Source: Oxalobacteraceae bacterium AB_14
GTDB taxonomy: Bacteria > Pseudomonadota > Gammaproteobacteria > Burkholderiales > Burkholderiaceae_D
Length of the DNA stretch: 64,000 bases
Assembly (NCBI GenBank): GCA_000381565.1
Contig: KB906725.1
Span: 1,815,731 to 1,879,730, forward strand
Direction of reading: 5' to 3'
Below, in pieces: positions 1 through 8,950 of the stretch (within the stretch, counting starts at the first letter, position 1; each line of letters begins with the position of its first letter). Position numbers and translations under genes: made by a program. The notes below the pieces were generated by a model that ran no database searches, was not told the DNA's origin, and saw only the letters and a list, made by a program, of their open reading frames with translations.

Positions 1-1872
1 CAGCTTTTCCACCGTCAGGTCGCCGGCCAAGTCCTGCGCCAGCAGGTGGAACAGCTGGGCGTGGTGGATTTCGCGCAGGATGTCCATCTGCCGCTCGGTG
101 TCGCCGGGCGCCGAGGCCAGCTGGATTTCCAGGTCGGCCGCCAGCGCCACCGGGTCGAACACGGCGTTGCGCACGCGGTCGTCGAGCAGCTCGTCGAGCA
201 GGATAGGGTGCTGGCTGAGGAATTGCGCGGCCCAGCCGCTGGCATGCACCATACGGATCACCCGCGCCAGCGTGTGCGGATACTCGGTCAGCAGCGACAG
301 ATAGGCCGAGCGGCGCGCGATCGCCTCCAGGAAATCGAGCAGCCGGCCCAGCGTGGCCTGTTGGTTGCCGCCGCTCGACTCCAGCGAGCATTGCACGATC
401 AGCGGCAGCGCCGCGTTGACCAGTCCCAGCAGGCGGTTGCGGCTCGCTTCCGGCAGCGACTGCAGGCGCGGCGCCTGCCAGGTCGAGATCAGGCGCTTGG
501 CCGCGCCCTCGGGATCGGCGAAACCCAGCGCGCCGAAGCGCGACACCATCGCCTCCAGGTTGTCGGGATCGGCGCATTCGTTGCTGGACTGCGGATTGAT
601 GTCGTGCTCGCCGCCGCTGGTCTTGTCCGAGAACATTTCATCGAACTGGCCGGCGACGAACTGGCGGTGCGCCTCGATCTGGGTCAGCAGGGTGGCGGTG
701 TCGGCCAGGCCCATCATCTGCGCCACCAGCAGGCGGTCGGCGTCGTTGGCCGGCAGGGTGTGGGTCTGGGCGTCGTCCAGGTATTGCAGGCGATGCTCCA
801 GGTTGCGCAGGAAGGTGTAGGAAGCGAGCAGTTGATAGACGATGGCGTGGCTTAGCAAGCCTTTTTCGGCGATGATGCGCAACGTGGTGCGGGTCGAGCG
901 GTCGCGCAGGGCGGCGTCGCGGCCGCCCCGTATCAACTGGAACACCTGCGCCAGGAACTCGATCTCGCGGATGCCGCCGCGGCCCAGCTTGACGTTGTTG
1001 CTGCGGTCCGGGTGCAGCCGCTCCTGGCGGTTGACCTCGGCGCGGATCTGCGCGTGCATATTGCGGATGGCGTCGATCACGCCGAAATCCAGGTAGCGGC
1101 GGAACACGAACGGCCGCACGATGGCGTCCAGCGCGGCGATGTCCTCGGCGCGGCCGGTCACGGCGCGCGCCTTGACCCAGGCGTAGCGTTCCCACTCGCG
1201 GCCCTGGACGATCAGATATTGCTCCACCATGCTCAGGCTGGCGGCAAGCGGGCCCGAGCCGCCGTTCGGCCGCAAAGCCATATCGACCCGGAATGTGTAG
1301 CCATCTTCCGTTATCTCCGATAATGCGGCGATCAGCTTCTTGCCCAGCCGGATGAAGAATTCGTGGTTGGACAGGCTGCGCTGGCCGGGCCCGGCGGCGG
1401 TGTCGCCATCCTCCGGGTAGACGAAGATCAGGTCGATGTCGGACGAGACATTCAGTTCGCCGCCGCCCTGCTTGCCCATGCCCAGCACGATCAGCTCCTG
1501 CGGCTGGCCGGTATCGCGGCCGATCGGCGTGCCGTGCGCCGCCGTCATTTCCGCGTAAATCTCGGCCATGTGCTGCTGGATGGCGAAGTCGGCGAAGCGG
1601 GTCATGGTTTCCACCACCTCGGCCAGGTTGGCCTTGCCTTCCAGGTCGCGGCGGATCAGCACGCAGACCAGCAGGTTGCGCAGCCGGCGCATGGCGCGCG
1701 GCAGCGGCAGCGGCGGGGCGCCGGCGGGCACGTTGGCGGCTTCTTTTGCTAAATAATCAGCAAGATTAATCTGGGCAAGCGATAATTGCGCTAAATCATC
1801 AGCCTTGGCGGCGCGGTCGGGAGCGGCGGCCAGCCAGCGCTGGTAAAAACGTGACGCGGTGGGTGCAATCAT
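1..1872 (-). CDS. glnE: Bifunctional glutamine synthetase adenylyltransferase/deadenylase, C-terminus cut by window edge
   Basis: Adenylylates and deadenylylates glutamine synthetase in response to PII, tuning nitrogen assimilation in the cytoplasm. The 624 codons present begin with MIAPTASRFYQRWLAAAP. The nucleotidyltransferase signature LGMGKQGGGELNVSSDIDL matches the GlnE family, and the later segment KLGRGGIREIEFLAQ is also characteristic. The family is roughly 900-950 residues, so about the last third lies outside the window. The ATG at 1870-1872 has an AGGA about 13 bases upstream. The gene is divergent from yhdP. The family assignment is firm; the exact start is less sure. Confidence 0.95.
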   Translation of the reverse strand, partial: MIAPTASRFYQRWLAAAPDRAAKADDLAQLSLAQINLADYLAKEAANVPAGAPPLPLPRAMRRLRNLLVCVLIRRDLEGKANLAEVVETMTRFADFAIQQHMAEIYAEMTAAHGTPIGRDTGQPQELIVLGMGKQGGGELNVSSDIDLIFVYPEDGDTAAGPGQRSLSNHEFFIRLGKKLIAALSEITEDGYTFRVDMALRPNGGSGPLAASLSMVEQYLIVQGREWERYAWVKARAVTGRAEDIAALDAIVRPFVFRRYLDFGVIDAIRNMHAQIRAEVNRQERLHPDRSNNVKLGRGGIREIEFLAQVFQLIRGGRDAALRDRSTRTTLRIIAEKGLLSHAIVYQLLASYTFLRNLEHRLQYLDDAQTHTLPANDADRLLVAQMMGLADTATLLTQIEAHRQFVAGQFDEMFSDKTSGGEHDINPQSSNECADPDNLEAMVSRFGALGFADPEGAAKRLISTWQAPRLQSLPEASRNRLLGLVNAALPLIVQCSLESSGGNQQATLGRLLDFLEAIARRSAYLSLLTEYPHTLARVIRMVHASGWAAQFLSQHPILLDELLDDRVRNAVFDPVALAADLEIQLASAPGDTERQMDILREIHHAQLFHLLAQDLAGDLTVEKL

Positions 1873-2093
1873 GGGCAACGTGTTTCCTGAAACTAAGTTA
1901 GTCGGCAACAGCATGGGGACAGCATATAAAGCACGTAAAACCGGTGCAGTCCCGCTCTAAGCGGCGCTGGCTTGCACGGGTGATGCGGTAGAATTGCTGC
2001 GCAGGCATAAAAGCTTGAAACCGAGTTTAGCGATTTATTTGACGCATGGCCTGATTTATTAGCTTATCGATGCAAAAACCAGAAGAGGAGACT

Positions 2094-5000
2094 GTGACAG
2101 GCGAGGGGCCTTTGGCCGCGCGCTGGCACCGGCTGCGTGCCGCCTATCGCATCTGCAACCTGGCCAGCCATCACGTGCTGGGCTTCAGCTTGAAGCTGTT
2201 CCTGCTGCTGTATTTCGCCTTCGCCATCCTGTTTCTCACGCTGCGCTACGTGGTGCTGCCGAATATCGACCACTACAAGGGCGATATCGAGCGCCTGGCC
2301 AGTGGCGCGGTCGGCAACCGCGTCACCATCTCCCGCATCTACGCGTCCTGGACCGGCCTGCGTCCCAACCTGTTCCTGGGCGACGTGGTGCTGTACGACC
2401 CGCAGGGCCAGCAGGCGCTGACCCTGCCCAGCGTGTCGGCCACCCTGTCGTGGTGGAGCGTGCTGGCCGGCGCGGTGCGCTTCGAATCGCTGGAGCTGGT
2501 GCGCCCCGAGCTCGACGTGCGGCGCCAGGCCGACGGCCGCCTGCTGGTGGCCGGCATCTCCATCGACCCGCGCCAGCCGAGCGACGGCCGCGGCGCCGAC
2601 TGGCTGTTGTCGCAGCGCGAGATCGTCATCCGCGAAGGCCGCCTGCAATGGACCGACCTGCGGCGCGGCGCGCCGCCGCTGGCGCTGGACGGCGTCAACA
2701 TCGTGCTGCGCAACCAGTGGCTGCACCACCAGCTGGCCCTGAAGGCGACCCCGCCGGCCGCGCTGGCCGCGCCGCTTGACGTGCGCGCCGACTTCAGCCA
2801 TCCCGCCTTCGGCGCGCGCGTGTCCAACCTGTCGATGTGGAGGGGCGAGCTGTACGCCGATGTGCGCGGCACCGACCTGCTGGCCTGGAAGCCCTGGCTG
2901 GACTTCCCGTTCGAGCTCAACAGCGGCGGCGGTTCGCTGCGCGCCTGGGTCGGCATCGACCAGTCGCGCGTGACCGGCTTTACCGCCGATGTCGGCCTGC
3001 GCGATGTCTCCGCCGTGCTCGGCAAGGAGCTGCCGCTGCTCGACCTGCGCCAGCTCAGCGGCCGCATCGCCGCCCGCGAAGAGCTGCCGGCCACCGCGCC
3101 GCTGGTCAAACAGGGCGCGGTGCGGCCGCGCTTCGGCGCGCTGGGCCACAGCGTCGAACTGAGCAACCTGACACTGACCACCAGCGACGGCCTGCTGATG
3201 GCGCCGACCTCGCTGTCCGAACACTACACCGCCGCCAGCGGCGCCAAGCCGGAGCGCTATGAAATCCGCGCCCGCCAGCTGGACCTGCAAACCATGGCCG
3301 GCCTGGCCGAGCGCCTGCCGCTGAACGAGCACCAGCGCAAGTTGCTGGCCGACTTCGCGCCGCGCGGCCTGCTGCGCAACTTTTCCGCCGAATGGCAGGG
3401 CGTGTATCCGGCCCTGCAGTCCTATCGCGTCAAGGGCGAGCTGGCCGGCCTGGGCCTGAAGCCGCAGCCGCCGCGCCTGGCGCAGCCGAAGACCGCCAGG
3501 TCGCCGGCCAGCGCCGCCTTGCCCGCCATCCCCGGTTTCGACAACCTGAGCGGCGCCATCGACGCCACCGACAAGGGCGGCAGCTTCAGCCTGGCCTCGA
3601 CCCAGCTGGTGCTGCAAATGCCGGACTACTTCAGCGAGCCGGCTATGCCGTTCGACCGTTTGAACCTGAAGGCGCGCTGGTCGTTCGAACCGGACAACCA
3701 GCTGCTGCTCCAGATCGACAGCATGGACTTCCTGCAAAACGGCCTGAGCGGCACACTGCGGGGCTCGCACAAGATGCCGCTGGGCGGCAAGGGCGCCGGC
3801 CATGCCGACCTGAGCGGCACCTTGAACGGCTTCCAGCTGGACCGCATCGACAACTACCTGCCGATGCAGACCCCGCACGAGCTGCGCGCCTGGCTGACCG
3901 GCGCGCTCGAAGGCGGCGTCGCCAGCGACGTCACGCTGCGCCTGCGCGGCGACCTGGCGCACTTCCCGTTCCAGGGCGACAGCGCCGCCGACAAGGCGCG
4001 CGGCGAGTTCCGCGTGGCCGGCAAGCTGACCGAGGGCAAGCTCAATTATTCGCCCAGCAATTTCCTGCACGACGGCAAGGAGCTGGGCAAGGACGGCAAG
4101 CCCTTGCCGCTGTGGCCGCAGGCCGAGCACATCAAGGGCAGCTTCGTGTTCGACCGCGCCCGCATGGAAATCCGCGGTGACACCGCCACCACCGCCGGCG
4201 TCGCGCTGTCCGGCGTGAAGGCGGTGATCCCCGACCTGACGATCCACGACGCGATGCTGGAAATCGACGGCAACGCTGCCGGGCCGATGCAGGAATTCCT
4301 CAAGTACCTGAGCGTCAGTCCGGTGCTGGAATGGATCTCGCACTTCACCGACGAAACCCAGGCCAGCGGCAACGCCAAGCTGGCGCTGAGCCTGCGCCTG
4401 CCGCTGTCGCACCTGATCGACGCCAAGGTGCAGGGCGCGCTGCAACTGGCCAACAACGACATCACGCTGATGAACGACCTGCCGCCGGTGCAGGCGTCGC
4501 AGGGCAAGATCGAGTTCGACGAGCGCGGCGTCACCCTGAACCAGCTGTCGGGCAACTTCCTCGGCGGACCGGTCAGCATCACCGGCGGCAGCCAGAAGGA
4601 CGACGCCATCGTCGTCAAGCTGGCCGGCGCGATGACGGCCGACGGCTTCCGCAAGAACTATCCGATGCCGGCCATGCAGCGCCTGGCCAGCCATTTCACG
4701 GGCGGCACGCGCTACACCGGCACCGTCACCGCGCGCGACCATCAAGTGGTGGTGGCGGTGGACTCCACGCTGGGCGGCCTCGGCATCGAGTTGCCGGCGC
4801 CGGTCAGGAAGGCCGCGCCGGATGCGCTGCCGGTGCGCTTCGTGCTGGCCAGCGCGCTGGCGCCGGACGCCGCCGGCGCCGTGCATGACGATATGCGCAT
4901 CAGCCTGGGCAACAATATCAACGCGCGCTACCAGCGCCAGAAGCTCGGCAAGGCGCCGTGGAAGCTGGTGCGCGGCGGCATCGGCGTCAACGCGCCGGCG

Positions 5001-6272
5001 CCGGAGCCGGACAGCGGCATGTCCGTCAACGTCAGCCTGCGCGCGCTCAACGTCGATTCGTGGCTGGATTTCGGCAGCGAGATCGCCGGCAAGGCCGAGC
5101 CGGGCGCAGAGGCCGCCGCCGACGACGGCGCCGACGTGGCCCAGTACGTGATGCCGGACACCATCGCCGCGCGCGCCAGCGAGCTGGTGATCGGCGACCG
5201 CAGGCTGGAGAACGTGGTGGTCGGCGTCAGCCGCCAGAAATCGGTGTGGCAGGCCAGCGTCGATTCCAGCCAGGCCAACGGCTATGTGACCTGGAACGAA
5301 CCGTCCACCGGCCAGGGCCTGGGCAAGGTGACGGCGCGCCTGTCGTCGCTGGTGATCCAGGAATCGGCCTCGAAGGATGTGCAGGAGCTGCTGGACGGCC
5401 AGAGCGCGGCCGCCACCATCCCGGCGCTGGACGTGACCGTCGAGCGCTTCGAACTGTTCAACAAGCAGCTGGGCCGGCTGGAGCTGCAGGCCAGCAATGC
5501 GCAGTTGCCCACCGCGCGCGAATGGCGGATCGGCAAACTGTCGCTGGCCAACCCGGACGGCGAGCTCAAGGGCACCGGCAAATGGGTGACCAAGGACGGC
5601 GCCCACACCACCAGCCTGAACTTCAACCTCGACATCGCCGACGCCGGCAAGCTGCTGGACCGCTTCGGCTTTGCCGGCACGCTGCGCAACGGCAAGGGCA
5701 CGCTCAACGGCGACATCGCCTGGAAGGGCTTGCCGTATTCGCTGGACCTGCCCAGCCTGTCCGGCGACATCAAGCTCAACGTGGAAAAAGGCCAGTTCCT
5801 GAAGCAGGACCCGGGCGCCGCCAAGCTGCTGGGCGTGCTCAGCCTGCAAGCCCTGCCGCGCCTGCTCAAGCTGGATTTCCACGATGTCTTCTCGGAAGGG
5901 CTGGCGTTCGACGGCATCACCGCCGACGCCGCCATCAACCGCGGCATCGCCAAGACCGACAACCTGAAGATGCACGGCGTCGCCGCCACCGTGCTGATGG
6001 ACGGCAGCGCCGACATCGCCAACGAAACCACCAATCTGCATGTGGTGGTGATACCGGAAGTGAATCTGGGCACGGCGCCGCTGGTGTACGCGCTGGCCGT
6101 CAACCCGGTGATCGGCCTGGGCAGCTTCCTGGCGCAGCTGTTCCTCAGTGCGCCGGTGATGAAGGCCTTGACCTATCATATGCAGGTCACCGGGCCGTGG
6201 AAGGCGCCGGTGGTGACCAAGCTCGACGCATCCAAAGTGGAAGCGCCGCCCGCCGCCAAGGGCATGCACTAA
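2094..6272 (+). CDS. yhdP: YhdP family AsmA-like envelope protein
   Basis: A very large single-pass inner-membrane protein with a long periplasmic AsmA-like body. In E. coli YhdP is implicated in phospholipid transport to the outer membrane; that role is transferred from the family. An N-terminal membrane segment (HVLGFSLKLFLLLYFAFAIL) is followed by about 1330 periplasmic residues. The length, 1392-1400 residues, is somewhat above E. coli YhdP (about 1266). The start chosen is GTG 2094, because AGAGGAG lies a few bases upstream; an in-frame ATG at 2070 has no visible ribosome site. The order yhdP-(nit)-tldD is conserved in beta- and gammaproteobacteria. Confidence 0.9.
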   Translation: MTGEGPLAARWHRLRAAYRICNLASHHVLGFSLKLFLLLYFAFAILFLTLRYVVLPNIDHYKGDIERLASGAVGNRVTISRIYASWTGLRPNLFLGDVVLYDPQGQQALTLPSVSATLSWWSVLAGAVRFESLELVRPELDVRRQADGRLLVAGISIDPRQPSDGRGADWLLSQREIVIREGRLQWTDLRRGAPPLALDGVNIVLRNQWLHHQLALKATPPAALAAPLDVRADFSHPAFGARVSNLSMWRGELYADVRGTDLLAWKPWLDFPFELNSGGGSLRAWVGIDQSRVTGFTADVGLRDVSAVLGKELPLLDLRQLSGRIAAREELPATAPLVKQGAVRPRFGALGHSVELSNLTLTTSDGLLMAPTSLSEHYTAASGAKPERYEIRARQLDLQTMAGLAERLPLNEHQRKLLADFAPRGLLRNFSAEWQGVYPALQSYRVKGELAGLGLKPQPPRLAQPKTARSPASAALPAIPGFDNLSGAIDATDKGGSFSLASTQLVLQMPDYFSEPAMPFDRLNLKARWSFEPDNQLLLQIDSMDFLQNGLSGTLRGSHKMPLGGKGAGHADLSGTLNGFQLDRIDNYLPMQTPHELRAWLTGALEGGVASDVTLRLRGDLAHFPFQGDSAADKARGEFRVAGKLTEGKLNYSPSNFLHDGKELGKDGKPLPLWPQAEHIKGSFVFDRARMEIRGDTATTAGVALSGVKAVIPDLTIHDAMLEIDGNAAGPMQEFLKYLSVSPVLEWISHFTDETQASGNAKLALSLRLPLSHLIDAKVQGALQLANNDITLMNDLPPVQASQGKIEFDERGVTLNQLSGNFLGGPVSITGGSQKDDAIVVKLAGAMTADGFRKNYPMPAMQRLASHFTGGTRYTGTVTARDHQVVVAVDSTLGGLGIELPAPVRKAAPDALPVRFVLASALAPDAAGAVHDDMRISLGNNINARYQRQKLGKAPWKLVRGGIGVNAPAPEPDSGMSVNVSLRALNVDSWLDFGSEIAGKAEPGAEAAADDGADVAQYVMPDTIAARASELVIGDRRLENVVVGVSRQKSVWQASVDSSQANGYVTWNEPSTGQGLGKVTARLSSLVIQESASKDVQELLDGQSAAATIPALDVTVERFELFNKQLGRLELQASNAQLPTAREWRIGKLSLANPDGELKGTGKWVTKDGAHTTSLNFNLDIADAGKLLDRFGFAGTLRNGKGTLNGDIAWKGLPYSLDLPSLSGDIKLNVEKGQFLKQDPGAAKLLGVLSLQALPRLLKLDFHDVFSEGLAFDGITADAAINRGIAKTDNLKMHGVAATVLMDGSADIANETTNLHVVVIPEVNLGTAPLVYALAVNPVIGLGSFLAQLFLSAPVMKALTYHMQVTGPWKAPVVTKLDASKVEAPPAAKGMH

Positions 6273-6288
6273 TTTGAACGGGACAGCC

Positions 6289-7086
6289 ATGCACACAGTC
6301 GCCGCAGTACAAATGATTTCCTCGCCGTCCGTGACGGACAATATCGCCACCGCGCGCCGCCTGGTGCACCAGGCCGCCGAGGCCGGCGCCACCCTGGTGT
6401 TGCTGCCGGAATACTGGGCCATCATGGGTTTGCAGGACAGCGACAAGGTCGCCGTCGCCGAGCCGCTGGGCCAGGGGACTATCCAGGACTTCATGTCCGC
6501 GCTGGCGCGCGAGCTGGAGATCTGGCTGATCGGCGGCACCTTGCCGCTGGCATCAAGCGATCCGGACAAAGTCGTCAACACCACGCTGGTCTACAACCCG
6601 CAGGGCGAGCACGTGGGCCGCTACGACAAGATCCACCTGTTCGGCTTCACCAAGGGCACCGAGTCTTACAACGAATCGAAAACCATCGTGCCGGGCAAGC
6701 ATGTCGGCGTGTTCGAGGCGCCGTTCGGCAAGGTCGGCATGTCGGTCTGCTACGACCTGCGCTTCCCCGAGCTGTACCGCGCGATGGGGCCGGTGGCGCT
6801 GATCGTCGTGCCGGCCGCGTTCACCTACACCACCGGCCACGCGCACTGGGACATCCTGCTGCGCGCGCGCGCCATCGAAAACCAGTGCTATGTGCTGGCG
6901 GCGGCGCAGGGCGGCACCCATCCGAACGGCCGCCGCACCTGGGGCCACAGCATGCTGATCGACCCGTGGGGCGCGGTCAAGAGCGTGCTGGCCGAGGGCG
7001 AGGGCGTGGTCCACGGCGACATCGACCTGCTGTTCATGGACAGCGTGCGCCAGAGCCTGCCGGCGCTGAAACACCGCACTATGTGA
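6289..7086 (+). CDS. Nitrilase-superfamily carbon-nitrogen hydrolase, Nit1/deaminated-glutathione amidase type
   Basis: Cytoplasmic amidase of 265 residues. The Glu-Lys-Cys triad is visible: E41 in LLPEYW, K114 in YDKIHLFGF and C154 in MSVCYDLRFPE. Closest in style to the Nit1/YbeM branch, which repairs deaminated glutathione; the substrate here is inferred from resemblance only. ATG 6289 follows ACGGGAC and lies 16 bases after the yhdP stop. An upstream in-frame TTG at 6274 is less likely. It sits between yhdP and tldD, apparently in one transcription unit. Confidence 0.88.
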   Translation: MHTVAAVQMISSPSVTDNIATARRLVHQAAEAGATLVLLPEYWAIMGLQDSDKVAVAEPLGQGTIQDFMSALARELEIWLIGGTLPLASSDPDKVVNTTLVYNPQGEHVGRYDKIHLFGFTKGTESYNESKTIVPGKHVGVFEAPFGKVGMSVCYDLRFPELYRAMGPVALIVVPAAFTYTTGHAHWDILLRARAIENQCYVLAAAQGGTHPNGRRTWGHSMLIDPWGAVKSVLAEGEGVVHGDIDLLFMDSVRQSLPALKHRTM

Positions 7087-7126
7087 ACTCCGCTACAATT
7101 GCACCACACTACTAGAAGACACCATC

Positions 7127-8587
7127 ATGAAGCCATTTGAACCGAATCTGTCCACCCTTGCCGTTGCGCGCGACATCCTGCTGACGCCGTTCGGGCTGGA
7201 CGAAGCCAAGCTGCTCAAGACGCTGGGCTCGATGTTCACCCACAAGGTCGACTACGCCGACCTGTATTTCCAGTTCACCAAGAACGAAGGCTGGAGCCTG
7301 GAAGAGGGCATCGTCAAGACCGGCAGTTTCTCGATCGACCAGGGGGTCGGCGTGCGCGCCGTGTCGGGCGACAAGACCGCCTTCGCCTACTCGGACGATA
7401 TCTCGGAAGCGGCCCTGATGGACGCGGCCTCGGCCACGCGCACCATCGCCCGCGCCGGCGCCGGCAAGATCAAGGTGGCCGGCGCGATGACGCCGACCGG
7501 CGGCCGCTCGCTGTACCTGCCCAACGATCCGCTGGCCTCGCTGGACGCGACCGCCAAGGTCAAGCTGCTCGAGCGCGTCGAGAAGATGGCGCGCGCCAAG
7601 GACCCGCGCGTGGTGCAGGTGATGGCCAGCCTGGCCGGCGAATACGACGTGGTGCTGGTGGTGCGCAGCGACGGCGTGCTGGCGGCCGACATCCGCCCGC
7701 TGGTGCGGGTGTCGCTGACGGTGATCGTCGAGCAGAACGGCCGGCGCGAGATGGGTTCGTCCGGCGGCGGCGGGCGCTACGACTACGGCTACTTCAGCGA
7801 CGCCCTGCTGGAAGAATACGCGACCGAGGCCGTCAAGTCGGCGCTGGTCAACCTGGACGCGCGGCCGGCGCCGGCCGGCCCGATGACCGTGGTGCTGGGA
7901 CCGGGCTGGCCCGGCATCCTGCTGCACGAGGCGATCGGCCACGGCCTCGAGGGCGACTTCAACCGCAAGGGTTCGTCGACCTTCTCCGGCATGATCGGCC
8001 AGCGCGTCGCCGCCAAGGGCGTGACGGTGGTGGACGACGGCACCCTGGCCGACCGCCGCGGCTCGCTCAACATCGACGATGAAGGCAACCCGACCCAGTG
8101 CACCACGCTGATCGAGGACGGCATCCTGAAGGGCTACATCCAGGACACCATGAACGCGCGCCTGATGAAGATGCCGGTGACCGGCAACGCCCGCCGCGAA
8201 TCGTTCGCCCACCTGCCGATGCCGCGCATGACCAACACCTATATGCTGGGCGGCGACCAGGACCCGGCGGAAATCCTGGCCTCGGTCAAGAACGGCCTGT
8301 ACGCGGTCAACTTCGGCGGCGGCCAGGTCGACATCACCAACGGCAAGTTCGTGTTCTCGGCCAGCGAGGCCTACATGATCGAAGACGGCAAGGTGACCTA
8401 CCCGGTCAAGGGCGCCACCCTGATCGGCAACGGTCCGGAAGTGCTGAACCGCGTCTCCATGATCGGCAACGACATGCGCCTCGATCCGGGCGTGGGCGTG
8501 TGCGGCAAGGAAGGCCAGAGCGTGCCGGTGGGCGTCGGCCAGCCGACCCTGCGCATCGACGGCGTGACCGTCGGCGGCACCGCTTAA
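7127..8587 (+). CDS. tldD: Metalloprotease TldD
   Basis: Zinc metallopeptidase subunit that works with TldE/PmbA, known for processing modified peptides (microcin B17) and degrading the CcdA antitoxin. The protein has 486 residues, normal for the family. The zinc site HEAIGH is visible with H267, E268 and H272, followed by GLEGDFNRKGSS. No tldE gene is in the window, as is usual, since the two are normally unlinked. It starts 40 bases after the amidase gene and ends just before a long palindrome. Confidence 0.95.
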   Translation: MKPFEPNLSTLAVARDILLTPFGLDEAKLLKTLGSMFTHKVDYADLYFQFTKNEGWSLEEGIVKTGSFSIDQGVGVRAVSGDKTAFAYSDDISEAALMDAASATRTIARAGAGKIKVAGAMTPTGGRSLYLPNDPLASLDATAKVKLLERVEKMARAKDPRVVQVMASLAGEYDVVLVVRSDGVLAADIRPLVRVSLTVIVEQNGRREMGSSGGGGRYDYGYFSDALLEEYATEAVKSALVNLDARPAPAGPMTVVLGPGWPGILLHEAIGHGLEGDFNRKGSSTFSGMIGQRVAAKGVTVVDDGTLADRRGSLNIDDEGNPTQCTTLIEDGILKGYIQDTMNARLMKMPVTGNARRESFAHLPMPRMTNTYMLGGDQDPAEILASVKNGLYAVNFGGGQVDITNGKFVFSASEAYMIEDGKVTYPVKGATLIGNGPEVLNRVSMIGNDMRLDPGVGVCGKEGQSVPVGVGQPTLRIDGVTVGGTA

Positions 8588-8592
8588 AACAT

Positions 8593-8681
8593 CGGGGGTC
8601 AGGTCTGACATTCGGACACGAGCTCTGCCGTAACAACGCTTTACGGCAGAGCTCGTGTCCGAATGTCAGACCTGACCCCCG
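8593..8681. repeat. Near-perfect palindrome with 41-bp arms
   Basis: The arms 8593-8633 and 8641-8681 are exact reverse complements, separated by the 7-base loop CAACGCT. The outer ends read CGGGGGTCAGGTCTGACATT. The element starts 5 bases after the tldD stop and has no T-run, so it is not a plain intrinsic terminator. It looks like a REP/REPIN-type mobile palindromic repeat. That class is an inference from architecture, since only one copy is in the window. Confidence 0.85.
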
Positions 8682-8715
8682 GTGGTGATGGCATTAGCTT
8701 ATAGCCATAAACTAC

Positions 8716-8745
8716 TTGCCAAGCTGTCGGCAATAGCGTTATAGT
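8716..8745 (+). promoter_or_regulatory. Candidate sigma-70 promoter for the DAHP synthase leader
   Basis: TTGCCA at 8716-8721 and TATAGT at 8740-8745 are separated by 18 bases. Transcription would begin near 8752, about 20 bases before the leader-peptide ATG. Confidence 0.55.
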
Positions 8746-8771
8746 CAATCCACTACTTACGGAACATCATC

Positions 8772-8837
8772 ATGACCCGCTTCTTCTTTACCACCTACTT
8801 TTACTTTAGCGATTCCAACCTCGAGGCGGTGGAGTAG
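8772..8837 (+). CDS. Phe/Tyr-rich attenuator leader peptide upstream of DAHP synthase
   Basis: A 21-codon open frame: MTRFFFTTYFYFSDSNLEAV, then E and a TAG stop. Seven of codons 4-12 are Phe or Tyr (FFF, then YFYF), which is far above chance. It is followed by an intrinsic terminator and then the DAHP synthase gene, the first step of aromatic amino acid synthesis. This is the layout of a transcription attenuator in which ribosome stalling at Phe/Tyr codons reports scarcity of charged tRNA. GGAACATC upstream of the ATG is a weak ribosome site. Confidence 0.85.
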   Translation: MTRFFFTTYFYFSDSNLEAVE

Positions 8838-8882
8838 CGGCCGGTACACGTAGAAGCAAAGACGAGTTCCTGCAAATTCCTG

Positions 8883-8912
8883 AAAAACCGCCTCCCGAGG
8901 CGGTTTTTTTTT
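8883..8912 (+). terminator. Attenuator terminator of the DAHP synthase leader, with a competing antiterminator
   Basis: The stem CCGCCTC (8888-8894) / GAGGCGG (8897-8903) is flanked by A5 and followed by nine T residues. The segment GAGGCGGT at 8823-8830, inside the last codons of the leader peptide, is identical to the terminator 3-prime arm. It can therefore pair with ACCGCCTC at 8887-8894 instead. A ribosome stalled at the Phe/Tyr codons (8781-8807) leaves 8823-8830 free, so the antiterminator forms. A ribosome reaching the stop at 8835 masks it, so the terminator forms. Confidence 0.85.
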
Positions 8913-8950
8913 ACCCTGACTTTTAGAAGATTCATTACCTGGAGAACAGC

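Noticed and set aside
2064..6584. A 1506-residue minus-strand open frame opposite yhdP
   Set aside because: Its translation is Arg/Gln/His/Ala-rich with no domain, and the opposite strand encodes a clear YhdP. Long antisense frames are expected at this GC content.
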